NCBI RefSeq assembly: GCF_003399445.1
Contig: NZ_QUQO01000001.1
Coordinates: 1,299,001-1,363,000, forward strand
From: Parvularcula marina
Lineage (GTDB): Bacteria > Pseudomonadota > Alphaproteobacteria > Caulobacterales > Parvularculaceae
Direction of reading: 5' to 3'
DNA length: 64,000 nt
Under the pieces are notes generated by a model. That model was not told the DNA's origin. It searched no databases and was given only the letters and a program-made list of their open reading frames with translations. Within the stretch, counting starts at the first letter, position 1. Every line of letters begins with the position of its first letter. The position numbers were made by a program, and so were the translations under genes. Shown piece by piece: positions 35,681-45,232 of this stretch.

Positions 35681-38600
35681 ATGACAAGTTCCCGCACCCT
35701 TGAAATAGGCAAAAGGATTTCGGGGACTGTTCCTGTACGAAGCGATGCTCCGCTCGTGACAGTGATCACTGTTGTCTACAATAATGCAGCCACTCTCCAG
35801 CGATGCATCGATTCCGTGATCGGTCAGGATTGGCCGGAGATTGAGTATATCATCATCGATGGAGGCTCGACGGACGGGACAGTCGACATTATTCGCGCGA
35901 ACGAAGCGCACGTAGATTACGCCATTTCCGAACCGGACGGCGGGATTTATGATGCCATGAATAAAGGCATTCGACTGGCGCAGGGCGACTTCATCGCCCT
36001 TATCAACTCCGATGACTGGCTTGAGCCTGACGGCATTCGGGTCAGCATCGAAAACATCCTGCGTCATTCGGCAGACGTCTCAATCGGCTTTGCGAATGTG
36101 TGGGATAAGGACGATAAATTCAGTCATATCTGGAAGATCGGCAATTTTGACGCCCGCATCCTCACTTCGGGTATGAGTTTCTGCCATCAAGCGCTCATTG
36201 CCTCCCGTCGGGCATATGAAATCGTCGGTGAATTCGATGACAAAATTCGAATTTCTTCCGACTACAAATGGATTAAACAGCTTTACCTGGCGGATCTGAA
36301 AACTGTTTTTACCGAAGTGCCGGTCGTCAATTTCTCTTTCGATGGGGTTGCAGCAAATAACCGCGATATCTGGAAAGAGGAGTGCAAGGATCTGCTCACA
36401 GAGCAGTTTTCCTTCCTGCCCCATGATGACGTTTCAGCATTCCTCGAATATGTTTATCGGGATGCAGCACTGGATCAGAATGCTGTCACCAATCTGGTGA
36501 TGCGGTCAGGTGAATCTCCGCTTCTCCTGCAATCCCTGTCGCTCGTCTTGCTCGATAAATTATACAATCTCGAGCTTGCTAAACAGAATGTCGTTTCGGC
36601 AGCCAATCGCAAGGAACTCAAAACACCAGTTCGCGGCGCCCTTTCGGCAGGTGCCCATACAGAGCATGGTCCGAAAATATCCGTCATCATTCCCGTTTAT
36701 AACGTCGAAGATTATCTCGAAGAATGCGTACAGAGCGTCCTCAGTCAGTCCCTTCAAGACATTGAAGTCATCTGCGTGAATGATGGCTCACCGGACAATA
36801 GTCAGACCATTTTGGAGAGATTTGCTGACCAGGATGAACGCATACGTATCATCGAGAAGGAAAATGGTGGACTATCCTCAGCGCGAAACGCCGGCATACG
36901 CGCCGCTCGCGGGGAATACATCCATTTTCTGGATAGTGACGATTACATCAAGCCCGGCATGTATGAGAAGCTCTACGCCCATGCCAAGAGAAATCGGCTG
37001 GATCTGGTAAAATCCAATCTGGGGTTCATCAATGAGGTCTACCCCACGAAGCGCCCTCTTCTGCCGGACTCTGAGGTTTTCAGATTTGAAGACCAACCCG
37101 CTGTCGCGCAATTTATTTCGCCGTGTACGGCTCTTTATAGCAGCGCCCTCATGCGTCGCGTAACACCCTTTACAGAAGGCATGACCTACGAGGACCGACC
37201 CTTCAATTGGGAAACACTGATAAAAGCAGAACGCATCGGTCATATCGATGAGGTATATTACATGTACCGCGTCGACCGGATTGGTTCAATTATGTCCAAT
37301 CGCAGCGGAAACATGCGGCATTTCGATGCTTTTCGTGCAGTTGATCAGATCCGTGACTACCTCATTCAGTCTGACCAGATGGAAAAATACCGGCTGGAAT
37401 ATGTCAAGGAGCTGTTGCGCGTCTACTCCATGCTGGTGGACATAAATGCTATTCCGAGACAAGCATACGGACGTTTTTTTTGGGAGATCCACGAACGGCT
37501 AAACGAATTTCCAGTCACAATTGAGGAAATTAACCGCACGAATCTGCCGCCGAGAGTAAAATACTTATACGAATTTTTCTTGGTCACCGCACCCGTTCGC
37601 GAACAGAAAACGATGGGCGAGCGCTATTTCTTCCACGGCACTTCATACGAGGCCACCTCAATTCAATATGCAGGCTCCTCCTGCGAGTATTTCATGATCG
37701 CCGAGGAGAAGATCAGACGAAGCTTTTCCGAGAACACTTCTGACGAAAAAGAAGTTTTCATTGAAGCTTTCCTCATAAGCTCGATGTTCGAACTCATTCA
37801 TTATACTGATGTTAAATCCACTTCAGCCGTATTGAGCAGACTATCATCACTGGAACATTTCATCCGTGAGTATGACAATTTCCAGATTCTTCTGGATGTC
37901 CTTCACGCTGTCACGCCTGAAGACGTGCCGGATGTGGTACATCATCTCGGGTTCCAGTATTCGCAGTCACCCAACTACCAGGCCTGCCGTGACGTCGTCG
38001 AAACCTACATGGAAGAAAAAGAGCTTCAAATTAGGTTTCTCACCTTTGATGACATATTCACTGATAAGTATCCGGATGAATTATCGGCGCCATTAGCGAA
38101 ATGTATTGAGGAGCTGAAATCCCGCAAAATTCAGACTTATGCGCTCTCCCAGATGGTATCGGTACGGTATCACATAAGCTCCCATCTGGATTTAAGCGAG
38201 CTGAAGACTTTCACGACACTTTTCATGCACTCCGCACCAGAATCTTACCTGATCGAGCTCCTTAAACATCGTTGCAAAGTTATTTTTGTGCCGCACGGGC
38301 TACCTCAAGTCTCTCTTCTGACGAAGCGGCCTGACATTGTTCTGGCCCCGACCAATGGGGACGAATGGCAGCACGCTTATCCAAACGCCAGGATAGCCCA
38401 TGTTGGATGGCCCGAAGTCTTGCCCCTCCCCCCGGCTCGACGAGCCCTTGCCGCTGAACGCCCGGAAGTCATGTTCCTGTCGCAAGTCGAGGGAAGCCGG
38501 GTGCACATGCTTGATGATTTTATCGCGCTGTTTAATGCCTTTCTGGCGGGCATTCAGCACATCGATCCGGATAACTGCGACATCAACATTCGCCTACGGA

Positions 38601-38980
38601 ATGAAGCTGAACTGGATCTGCTCGACATCAATTTGGTTGCAGCAGCCCTCTCCAGGAAGAATGTCCACCTGACGACATCCGGCAGCGGCCCTATTGCCGA
38701 GACGAATCCGGATCTGATTGTATCCGCGACCAGCACCGGCCTGCTCTATGGTCAACATCTCGAAGTTCCCTGCCTTCAGCTCATCAGTACTCGGCTAAAA
38801 CAACACTGGCCCTACGAGATAGTAGAACCCGCACAGCAGCTCGATTTCAGTTGCGATCCATCTGAGATCAGTGATGTCGTGATGAGGCTGATCGGCAAGG
38901 GTAAGATCACCCCAAATTATTGCCAGCTGAGCAAATCTGATCGCCATGCCATTTTAGATGAAATCTACAACGCTCACTGA
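35681..38980 (+). CDS. Three-domain glycosyltransferase (GT2-GT2-GT-B-like)
   Basis: 1,099 residues, no membrane segments. A first GT2 domain (about 24-260) has VTVITVVYNNAATLQRC, DGGSTDG and NSDDWL. A second (about 330-560) has ISVIIPVYNVEDYLEEC, NDGSPDNS and LDSDDYI. The C-terminal third (about 640-1099) has no GT2 features; its IFVPHGLPQVS, LAPTNGDEWQHA, MFLSQ and SATSTGLLYGQHLEVPCLQL resemble the GT-B fold of capsule, sialyl- or polyol-phosphate transferases. A CMP-nonulosonate donor is a fair guess given the genes upstream. ATG 35681 has only a weak ribosome-binding site. Confidence 0.85.
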   Translation: MTSSRTLEIGKRISGTVPVRSDAPLVTVITVVYNNAATLQRCIDSVIGQDWPEIEYIIIDGGSTDGTVDIIRANEAHVDYAISEPDGGIYDAMNKGIRLAQGDFIALINSDDWLEPDGIRVSIENILRHSADVSIGFANVWDKDDKFSHIWKIGNFDARILTSGMSFCHQALIASRRAYEIVGEFDDKIRISSDYKWIKQLYLADLKTVFTEVPVVNFSFDGVAANNRDIWKEECKDLLTEQFSFLPHDDVSAFLEYVYRDAALDQNAVTNLVMRSGESPLLLQSLSLVLLDKLYNLELAKQNVVSAANRKELKTPVRGALSAGAHTEHGPKISVIIPVYNVEDYLEECVQSVLSQSLQDIEVICVNDGSPDNSQTILERFADQDERIRIIEKENGGLSSARNAGIRAARGEYIHFLDSDDYIKPGMYEKLYAHAKRNRLDLVKSNLGFINEVYPTKRPLLPDSEVFRFEDQPAVAQFISPCTALYSSALMRRVTPFTEGMTYEDRPFNWETLIKAERIGHIDEVYYMYRVDRIGSIMSNRSGNMRHFDAFRAVDQIRDYLIQSDQMEKYRLEYVKELLRVYSMLVDINAIPRQAYGRFFWEIHERLNEFPVTIEEINRTNLPPRVKYLYEFFLVTAPVREQKTMGERYFFHGTSYEATSIQYAGSSCEYFMIAEEKIRRSFSENTSDEKEVFIEAFLISSMFELIHYTDVKSTSAVLSRLSSLEHFIREYDNFQILLDVLHAVTPEDVPDVVHHLGFQYSQSPNYQACRDVVETYMEEKELQIRFLTFDDIFTDKYPDELSAPLAKCIEELKSRKIQTYALSQMVSVRYHISSHLDLSELKTFTTLFMHSAPESYLIELLKHRCKVIFVPHGLPQVSLLTKRPDIVLAPTNGDEWQHAYPNARIAHVGWPEVLPLPPARRALAAERPEVMFLSQVEGSRVHMLDDFIALFNAFLAGIQHIDPDNCDINIRLRNEAELDLLDINLVAAALSRKNVHLTTSGSGPIAETNPDLIVSATSTGLLYGQHLEVPCLQLISTRLKQHWPYEIVEPAQQLDFSCDPSEISDVVMRLIGKGKITPNYCQLSKSDRHAILDEIYNAH

Positions 38981-39081
38981 AAATATCAGGGGGCTGAGTT
39001 AATTACTCGTACACACGCGACATCCGCTCCCGATTGAACCGCGGGAGATATCGATATCTAATGCACCGGATTACTTGAGTA

Positions 39082-40800
39082 CTATTTTTCTTCCGGATCA
39101 TCGCCGGCAGCTTCCCGTACAGGAAATGCCGTCCTGCCCTCTTCCTTTCCCCTGTTTATGTAGTGGAGAAGAGGATTCAGATTAGAGACCCGGACATCTG
39201 GATATTTCAGCAAATAGCTTTGCGAGCAAAAATCCAGGCTAGCTGCACGGCCTTCTCGTCCACCATATTTGAAATAGTGGGCCGCTGGATCAACAGATGA
39301 AGCTTTTAGGTCAGGATATTTTTGTAGGTACCATTCCCCGTTAAAATACTCAGAATTACGTATTCTACGAATATGTCTCCGTATAGTGAATGAATGTAAT
39401 AAGCGTCTGAATTTATGGATAAGACCTTTCGAGCCTGCCCCATCCAAATGGTCATATCTTTGTGCATTTCGCTGAGCTGATTTCTCGAATAATTCTCTGA
39501 GAGCTTCCGTTTCCGCTCTCGAAGATGCGTTTTCCTCTTTGAGACGGCTGTTTTCAGTATGTAATTTGCTGATCAGCGACTCTTTTTGTTCGACCGAGGA
39601 CAATAACTTGCTGATCACATTGGATTTGATCTCGGTGCTTTCTTTCAGAGCAAGAATTCTTCTTGCCGCAGAAGTTACATTCAGCTCCAACTCCTGAGCT
39701 TTTTTGGTCACCTCATGGAAATCTGTTTCTAACTGCGTATAATTTTGGTCTAATTCAGTCAGTGTCGCGTTCAGTTCTACCTTGTCGCGTTCCAAGGCAT
39801 GTATTTTCAGTTCTTCAGTCTGCAATTGTTTAGTTAGTGCCTCACGCGCATTTATCAGATTAATATTCTCTTCACAGACCGCTTCATTCTCAGAACGAGC
39901 ATTTTCAAGATCCGCACGAACTTCTGTATTCTCCGAGTACGCACTTTCCAGTTTTGCTCGCATCGCATCAACTTCGGTGGACAATTGCTTTAACTGCTCC
40001 TCCGATTTCGCTCTGGAACCTGCCGCTTGTGACAGTTCTTTTCTATGCGCTGCTTGCAGCGATGATATGTTTTTAGACGCAGCTTCAGATTCCAGCATCA
40101 AGACCCGGGAAGCCTGTTCCGGCTCCAAAGTATCTATCCAGCGGCCAGGGGTCCCATCGGATGTGATATGATCGTGATGTAAATTCCGTTCAGGGTTCAG
40201 CAGAAGGAATTTTGTCCCCTCCTCATCCTGATTTGATGTCCACAGGCTATCGCCCGGCACTTCCACCTTGACGTAATCCATTTTCTGGAGCCGATCTTTT
40301 TGGGCAGCCAGCGTGAGATCGTCCGCCAACTCTACAATCTTTTGCGGCGAAATCTCAAGCTTCAGGACACGCGCAATCTTCGCCAATTCCAGCTGGCCTG
40401 ATATGAAGATGTCTTCATAGCGGCTTACATTCAGATTAGACTCCGCAAGGAAATGATACTTTGTTTCTATGGCACTTTTAATGCCCGGTAGGTGTTCCTC
40501 AAAACTGCTCGATGTCTTTCGTATCAACGACGCGGCCATATCGAGACTGTTTCGATATACATAAAACGCATGTATGTCAGGGTCTGAGAGTAATGCACTC
40601 ATACGAGAATCAAAAAAATGGAACTTTAGGATTTGTACTCGAGTACTATCCTGTTTTTTTTCGTACACGGCTTTAATATCTTCAAACGTCTCTACATAAG
40701 AAGCATCGAATGATATATTCGCCGTCGTCAGGATATCCTGCACCATATTGAGGTGAAGCGTCGATCCAGATCGGATCATGCCGGAAATGAAGATGATCAT
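39082..40800 (-). CDS. Sulfotransferase / coiled-coil / YPD-repeat chimera
   Basis: 572 residues. The N-terminus (1-220) is sulfotransferase-like: PAPS-binding loop GMIRSGSTLHL (7-17) and 3'-phosphate segment VYRNSLDMAASL. A long coiled coil (about 235-440, rich in Glu, Lys, Ala and Leu) follows. The C-terminus (about 485-560) holds two copies of the motif YLQKYPDLKAS...HYFKYGGREGR, known from the ends of polysaccharide glycosyltransferases. Base composition is clearly more AT-rich than its neighbours, suggesting transfer. Convergent with the glycosyltransferase; probably sulfates a surface glycan. Confidence 0.75.
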   Translation of the reverse strand: MIIFISGMIRSGSTLHLNMVQDILTTANISFDASYVETFEDIKAVYEKKQDSTRVQILKFHFFDSRMSALLSDPDIHAFYVYRNSLDMAASLIRKTSSSFEEHLPGIKSAIETKYHFLAESNLNVSRYEDIFISGQLELAKIARVLKLEISPQKIVELADDLTLAAQKDRLQKMDYVKVEVPGDSLWTSNQDEEGTKFLLLNPERNLHHDHITSDGTPGRWIDTLEPEQASRVLMLESEAASKNISSLQAAHRKELSQAAGSRAKSEEQLKQLSTEVDAMRAKLESAYSENTEVRADLENARSENEAVCEENINLINAREALTKQLQTEELKIHALERDKVELNATLTELDQNYTQLETDFHEVTKKAQELELNVTSAARRILALKESTEIKSNVISKLLSSVEQKESLISKLHTENSRLKEENASSRAETEALRELFEKSAQRNAQRYDHLDGAGSKGLIHKFRRLLHSFTIRRHIRRIRNSEYFNGEWYLQKYPDLKASSVDPAAHYFKYGGREGRAASLDFCSQSYLLKYPDVRVSNLNPLLHYINRGKEEGRTAFPVREAAGDDPEEK

Positions 40801-41350
40801 AAGCTGGCGCTGAACCCAATCAATTTGGCCATGAGTGCGAAAACGTAGCGAGCTTGAAATCGCATAAATAGGTTAGTTTGACGACCCCTACAGCTGACTT
40901 TCGAAAAATTCGCTAAGCGATACTAGCGTAGTGATAATCACTTCGTTCTGGCTCTCGGTACACCCGCCTTGTCGCGAGGAATCAAAACGACGAGAAGATC
41001 CGCAAGAGATCCCTTGCTCCACCGATGCGCCCATATCTGAGTAGGTGCAGCAAATCGTCGACACACAATTTACGCCTTGTACTAAACCATCCAGAAAACC
41101 CCACCCAACCACCCATCATCAAGTCTATGCGCACGGGCCACATACTCTCTGATTGTGCGCCCGGATGCTTCCCCTCTCCATAGGTGTACGGACACATCAA
41201 TTAAGTGAAGCTTTCGTCTGGACGCGCCAGAAAACAGGTGAAGCATTTAGGTTAACTTGACAAAATTGTCAGACGCACACCGATCATGTGTATAACTGAT
41301 TGATTTTAGTATTATTTTATAAGATGCTCCCCGCAAGGGTGGTATTGGTG
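40801..41350. other. AT-rich gap upstream of the second RTX gene
   Basis: 550 bp without a credible gene on either strand; the short minus frames near 40.9-41.2 kb have no recognisable features. A perfect inverted repeat at 41258-41271 is the only structured site found. It must contain the promoters of the sulfotransferase chimera and of the second RTX gene. Confidence 0.5.
41258..41271. promoter_or_regulatory. Candidate operator upstream of the second RTX gene
   Basis: TGACAA-AA-TTGTCA, a perfect 6-bp inverted repeat, 79 bp upstream of the RTX start. No second copy was found near the first RTX gene. Confidence 0.35.
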
Positions 41351-42631
41351 ATGAATACGAGTGACGACACACTTATTGGTGATGACGGCGACAACACGCT
41401 TGAGGGCTTCGGCGGTAACGACCTCCTCATTGGCGAAGGCGGCGACGATTCACTTGACGGTGGCGAAGGTGACGATTCTCTGGAGAGCGGAGAAGGTGCC
41501 GACACCCTGAATGGCGGCGATGGCCAAGACACTGCAATTTATTTTTATGCGGACGATCCAATTACCATCGACCTGAGAGATTTCTCAACCGGTGGTGACG
41601 CGGCTGAAGACACGCTGATCTCCATCGAAAACCTCATTGGCGGGAATGACAACGACACGCTGATCGGTAATGCCGAGGCCAATAATTTTGACGGCTGGTT
41701 CGGGAATGACCTGCTGAATGGCGATGACGGCAGCGACACCCTTGATGGTAATAATGGGGATGACAGCCTTCTTGGCGGCCTTGGCAATGACCTGCTGCTC
41801 GGCAGCAAAGGTCTCGACACGCTGTTCGGTGAAGATGGCGATGACACCTTACGTGGCGGACTTGATGCCGATTACATCGATGGTGGGGACGGTATCGATA
41901 CAGCAAGCTATATTGGTACAACCGAAGGCGTATATGTATCTCTCGTCGAAGGCGGACTGTTAGGCCCCACGGCATTAGGCGATCAATTTGTATCCGTCGA
42001 AAATCTCGAAGGCGGTGTCGGCAAGGATACGCTTATCGGTGATGCCGGGCAGAACTATCTTTACGGGCTGGACGAGAGTGATGAGCTCTACGGCGGCGCT
42101 GGAGATGACACGCTAGAAGGTAACGGGGCTGCTGACCTTCTTTTCGGTGAAGACGGCGCTGACATGCTTCTGGGTAATGTCGGTGATGATGTTTTGGATG
42201 GGGGGCTTGGGAACGATACGCTTGATGGCGGGAGTGGCTCTGACATCGCAGACTATCTTTTTGCAGATGCCGCAATTCTCGTCTCATTGCTTGACGGCAC
42301 GACGAGTGGCGAAGCGGCGAATGATGTCCTGATCAGCATTGAAGGCATCGGCGGGACACTCTTCGAAGATACCCTGATCGGCAATGCTGCGAATAATACC
42401 TTTATTGGCAATGCAGGCGCGGACATCCTTGAGGGCCGGGGCGGCGACGATTCCTTACTTGGTGGTGATGGCTCAGATAGTCTGGAGGGGGATAATGGCA
42501 ACGACTTCCTCGATGGCGAAGCCGATGACGACTTCCTCCTGGGGGGCGCTGGTGATGACACCATTATGGGTGGCGACGGCAGCGACTACATCGAAGGCGG
42601 GGACGGCAACGACCTCTTGATTGGCGGATAG
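41351..42631 (+). CDS. RTX calcium-binding repeat protein without C-terminal secretion domain
   Basis: 426 residues from ATG 41351 (AAGGGTGG lies 13 bp upstream; the frame opens 17 codons earlier). It consists of blocks of RTX nonapeptides (for example GDDGDNTLEGFGGNDLL) alternating with three beta segments of the type TAIYFYADDPITIDLRDF, TASYIGTTEGVYVSLVEG and IADYLFADAAILVSLLDG. Unlike the RTX protein at 30.9 kb it stops directly inside the repeats (GGDGNDLLIGG), so the usual hydrophobic secretion tail is missing. It may be truncated or use repeats as the signal. Surface or extracellular role presumed. Confidence 0.8.
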   Translation: MNTSDDTLIGDDGDNTLEGFGGNDLLIGEGGDDSLDGGEGDDSLESGEGADTLNGGDGQDTAIYFYADDPITIDLRDFSTGGDAAEDTLISIENLIGGNDNDTLIGNAEANNFDGWFGNDLLNGDDGSDTLDGNNGDDSLLGGLGNDLLLGSKGLDTLFGEDGDDTLRGGLDADYIDGGDGIDTASYIGTTEGVYVSLVEGGLLGPTALGDQFVSVENLEGGVGKDTLIGDAGQNYLYGLDESDELYGGAGDDTLEGNGAADLLFGEDGADMLLGNVGDDVLDGGLGNDTLDGGSGSDIADYLFADAAILVSLLDGTTSGEAANDVLISIEGIGGTLFEDTLIGNAANNTFIGNAGADILEGRGGDDSLLGGDGSDSLEGDNGNDFLDGEADDDFLLGGAGDDTIMGGDGSDYIEGGDGNDLLIGG

Positions 42632-42687
42632 CCTCATCTGGTCATAACTCCGGTGCGCCTAATCGCCTTTCATTCACAGGCATTCCC

Positions 42688-44181
42688 TTAATCGGGAATG
42701 CTCTGCGATGAAGGGCAATAAGATTTGAGATAATCCTCATGGGACGGAAGTGTCTCGACGGTACGGCGCACATTCTCGTCGATATGGCTGAGGAAATTCC
42801 GGACCTCTCCCTCTGACATGACATCCGCAACCGGATGGTGAGATTTAGGCATTATACCCTGCCCCAGCATGACTTGCGTCCAGGAGTTCTCGGCGAAAAG
42901 CTCGTCATTCGCCCGGAAGGTCCGGCCCGTCTCACGGAAGAGCTGCATGCGATGACGGAGCGTGTCGGGAATATCCATCCCCCGGCAATAGCGCCAGAAT
43001 GGCGTGTCCTCCCTCTTGGTCAGATGATAGTGGAGGATGATGAAATCGCGAATATGTTCGAGTTCAAAGAAAGTCTGCTTATTGAATTCGTCAATATCGG
43101 CATTGGCCACAGATCCTTGCGGGAACATCTGCAGCATACGCATGACCGACCTCTGGATGAGGTGAATGCTCGTTGATTCAAGCGGTTCAATGAACCCACT
43201 AGAAAGTCCGATGGCTACGCAATTGCGTTCCCAATGGGCCGACCGCGTGCCGGTGCGGAAGGGAATGACCCGCGGCTCCGCCAGCACTTCCCCTTCAATC
43301 TGGGAAAGCAGGAACGCCCTTCCCTCCTCCTCATCCATGTACTGACTGCTGAAGACGATGCCGTTCCCGGTTCGGTGTTGCAGCGGGATCTGCCAGCGCC
43401 ACCCGGCGGAATGCGCAATCGAGCGCGTATAAGGAAGAGGCGGGCCGACCGATTTCGTCTGCACGGCAATCGCCCGATCGCAGGGCAGCCAGTGGGTCCA
43501 ATCCTCATACCCGACACCAAGCGCTTCCCCAATGAGCAAGGCCCTGAACCCCGTGCAGTCGACAAAGAAGTCCCCCTCAATGACCGTACCGTCATCAAGG
43601 ATGAGAGAACTTATATCTCCCGCCTCATTCTTCCGGACCTCGCCGATCTTCCCTTCCCGGCGGACAACACCATTGTCCTCCGCCATCTTACGCAGGAATT
43701 GAGCGTAAGCGGATGAATCCAAGTGATAGGCGTAGTTGAGGCCGAGCTTCGGCAAATGCGCAAAACGGCGTTTTTCCGCGGCCACCAGCTCCAGGCAATA
43801 ATCGCCGAATTCCTTTGCGACCCCAAGCTCCCGCCCTTTGCGCCAGAATTGCTGAAAGCCTGCCGTCCAGTGATCTTTCCCGGTGATCCCGAAAGAGTGG
43901 ATGTAGCGGTGATCCACATCGGTCCAGTTCTCAAAAGCGATGCCGAGCTTGAACGTGCCGCCCACGGCGCTCATGAACTTGGCTTCGTCGATGCCGAGCA
44001 GGCGATTATAGGTCAGGAGCGTCGGGATGGTGGCCTCGCCCACCCCGACCGTGCCGATCTGATCAGATTCGATCAGCGTGATATCCAGATTGGCGCCGAG
44101 AACCTTTCCGATCGCTGCCGCCGTCATCCAGCCAGCTGTCCCGCCGCCAGCGATGACGATTTTCCTTATCGCTCCACTCAT
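42688..44181 (-). CDS. Flavin-dependent tryptophan-halogenase-family protein
   Basis: 497 residues. FAD-binding GGGTAGW near the N-terminus, second FAD motif VDCTGFRALLIGEAL, the halogenase signature W-x-W-x-I-P (WRWQIPLQ), a lysine in GGTFKLGIAFENW at the place of the catalytic Lys of PrnA/RebH, and the glutamate in GFIEPLESTSIHL. All key residues are thus present, so halogenation is chemically possible. The family is, however, common in TonB/polysaccharide loci of marine and plant-associated bacteria, where its substrate is unknown. Last gene of the minus-strand operon, ten bases after the cupin gene. Confidence 0.9.
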   Translation of the reverse strand: MSGAIRKIVIAGGGTAGWMTAAAIGKVLGANLDITLIESDQIGTVGVGEATIPTLLTYNRLLGIDEAKFMSAVGGTFKLGIAFENWTDVDHRYIHSFGITGKDHWTAGFQQFWRKGRELGVAKEFGDYCLELVAAEKRRFAHLPKLGLNYAYHLDSSAYAQFLRKMAEDNGVVRREGKIGEVRKNEAGDISSLILDDGTVIEGDFFVDCTGFRALLIGEALGVGYEDWTHWLPCDRAIAVQTKSVGPPLPYTRSIAHSAGWRWQIPLQHRTGNGIVFSSQYMDEEEGRAFLLSQIEGEVLAEPRVIPFRTGTRSAHWERNCVAIGLSSGFIEPLESTSIHLIQRSVMRMLQMFPQGSVANADIDEFNKQTFFELEHIRDFIILHYHLTKREDTPFWRYCRGMDIPDTLRHRMQLFRETGRTFRANDELFAENSWTQVMLGQGIMPKSHHPVADVMSEGEVRNFLSHIDENVRRTVETLPSHEDYLKSYCPSSQSIPD

Positions 44182-44191
44182 CTCGTTGCCC

Positions 44192-45205
44192 CTACCTGTT
44201 CAGCCGATTCAGAAGAAATGCCCGGACCTGTCGGGCGGATTCTTCCGTTACCGGAGAAAGAATGCCGCGAATATTTTCCGGCACATGATCGCGCGGCGCA
44301 CTGCTCTCGCCGAAGACATAATAATCAAACAGCTGCCGCCAGATTTCTTTTTCATCCTGCGGCATGTCGCGCAATGTCATCATGGCGTGATTGAGGACAT
44401 CCTGCGGCGTCCCCAGAAAGGCTGGCACGGTCCGCCACCAGTAATTCATCAGGATATTGAACGTCCCGAGCGCTTCCACATGGTGCCACCACATGGACGG
44501 GATGAATATTGCATCCCCCGGTTCGAGATCCGCAATTCGTGCATGCGCCATCGCCTCGGTAAATCGCGGATATTGATCAAGATCCGGATTAGCAAAATCA
44601 ACAAGACTGATCGGTCGGCCGGCCGGTGTCGTCTCAAATGGACCGACATAAAGGTTCTCGATCTGATCCGGCGGGAAAAGCGTAAAGCGGCGCTGCCCCG
44701 CCGCGACACATGCAATGTTGAGCGGCAGATCATTATGCGCTGCAATCCGGGTTCGGGTCCCGATCCATATACTGATGACCGGGCGGTACTGGCCGAAATC
44801 AAGATCATTCTGCTCACGGAAACCGGGCAGGCATTCATCCACATCTGCGGATGCAAGATAGATCAATGGGGGATGCTCCGCCCCGCCATGATTCTTCACT
44901 CTCTGGAGGAGTTCGGTCATGCTGGATGTACCGCGCTCGACATTGAAGCCAGTAAAATCCTCAGTATAGAAAACGCGCCCCTTATTGGCTGGGGACCCAA
45001 CCGAGACCGGGACTTTTGCGCCGCGATCGAAGACCGAAAGATAGTCGTGCATCGCGGTATCAGATGTCTTTGCAGCCTTGACCACAGGCCAGTCGCTGAC
45101 GGCGCCCCGGAGGATTACGGGTTCGAGCGAAGCCGACACGGCCTCAAGGTCAAAGCCCTGATCCGCCTCCACTTCTCGAACCGGTGTGGCCTTTGGCAAT
45201 TCCAT
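44192..45205 (-). CDS. Cupin-like/JmjC-domain protein
   Basis: 337 residues with a JmjC-type double-stranded beta-helix. The likely iron ligands are His and Asp of AAHNDLPLNIACVAAGQ and the distal His in MWWHHVEALG; RRFTLFPPDQIENLY is typical of the cupin_8 group. Probably an Fe(II)/2-oxoglutarate-dependent hydroxylase. It lies between SapC (27 bp) and a halogenase-family gene (10 bp), a grouping recurrent in TonB-receptor loci of Caulobacterales and Xanthomonadales. Target unknown; a carbohydrate or peptide modification is possible. Confidence 0.85.
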   Translation of the reverse strand: MELPKATPVREVEADQGFDLEAVSASLEPVILRGAVSDWPVVKAAKTSDTAMHDYLSVFDRGAKVPVSVGSPANKGRVFYTEDFTGFNVERGTSSMTELLQRVKNHGGAEHPPLIYLASADVDECLPGFREQNDLDFGQYRPVISIWIGTRTRIAAHNDLPLNIACVAAGQRRFTLFPPDQIENLYVGPFETTPAGRPISLVDFANPDLDQYPRFTEAMAHARIADLEPGDAIFIPSMWWHHVEALGTFNILMNYWWRTVPAFLGTPQDVLNHAMMTLRDMPQDEKEIWRQLFDYYVFGESSAPRDHVPENIRGILSPVTEESARQVRAFLLNRLNR

Positions 45206-45232
45206 CAGCTGGTGATCCTCATGCGGCTCTAC

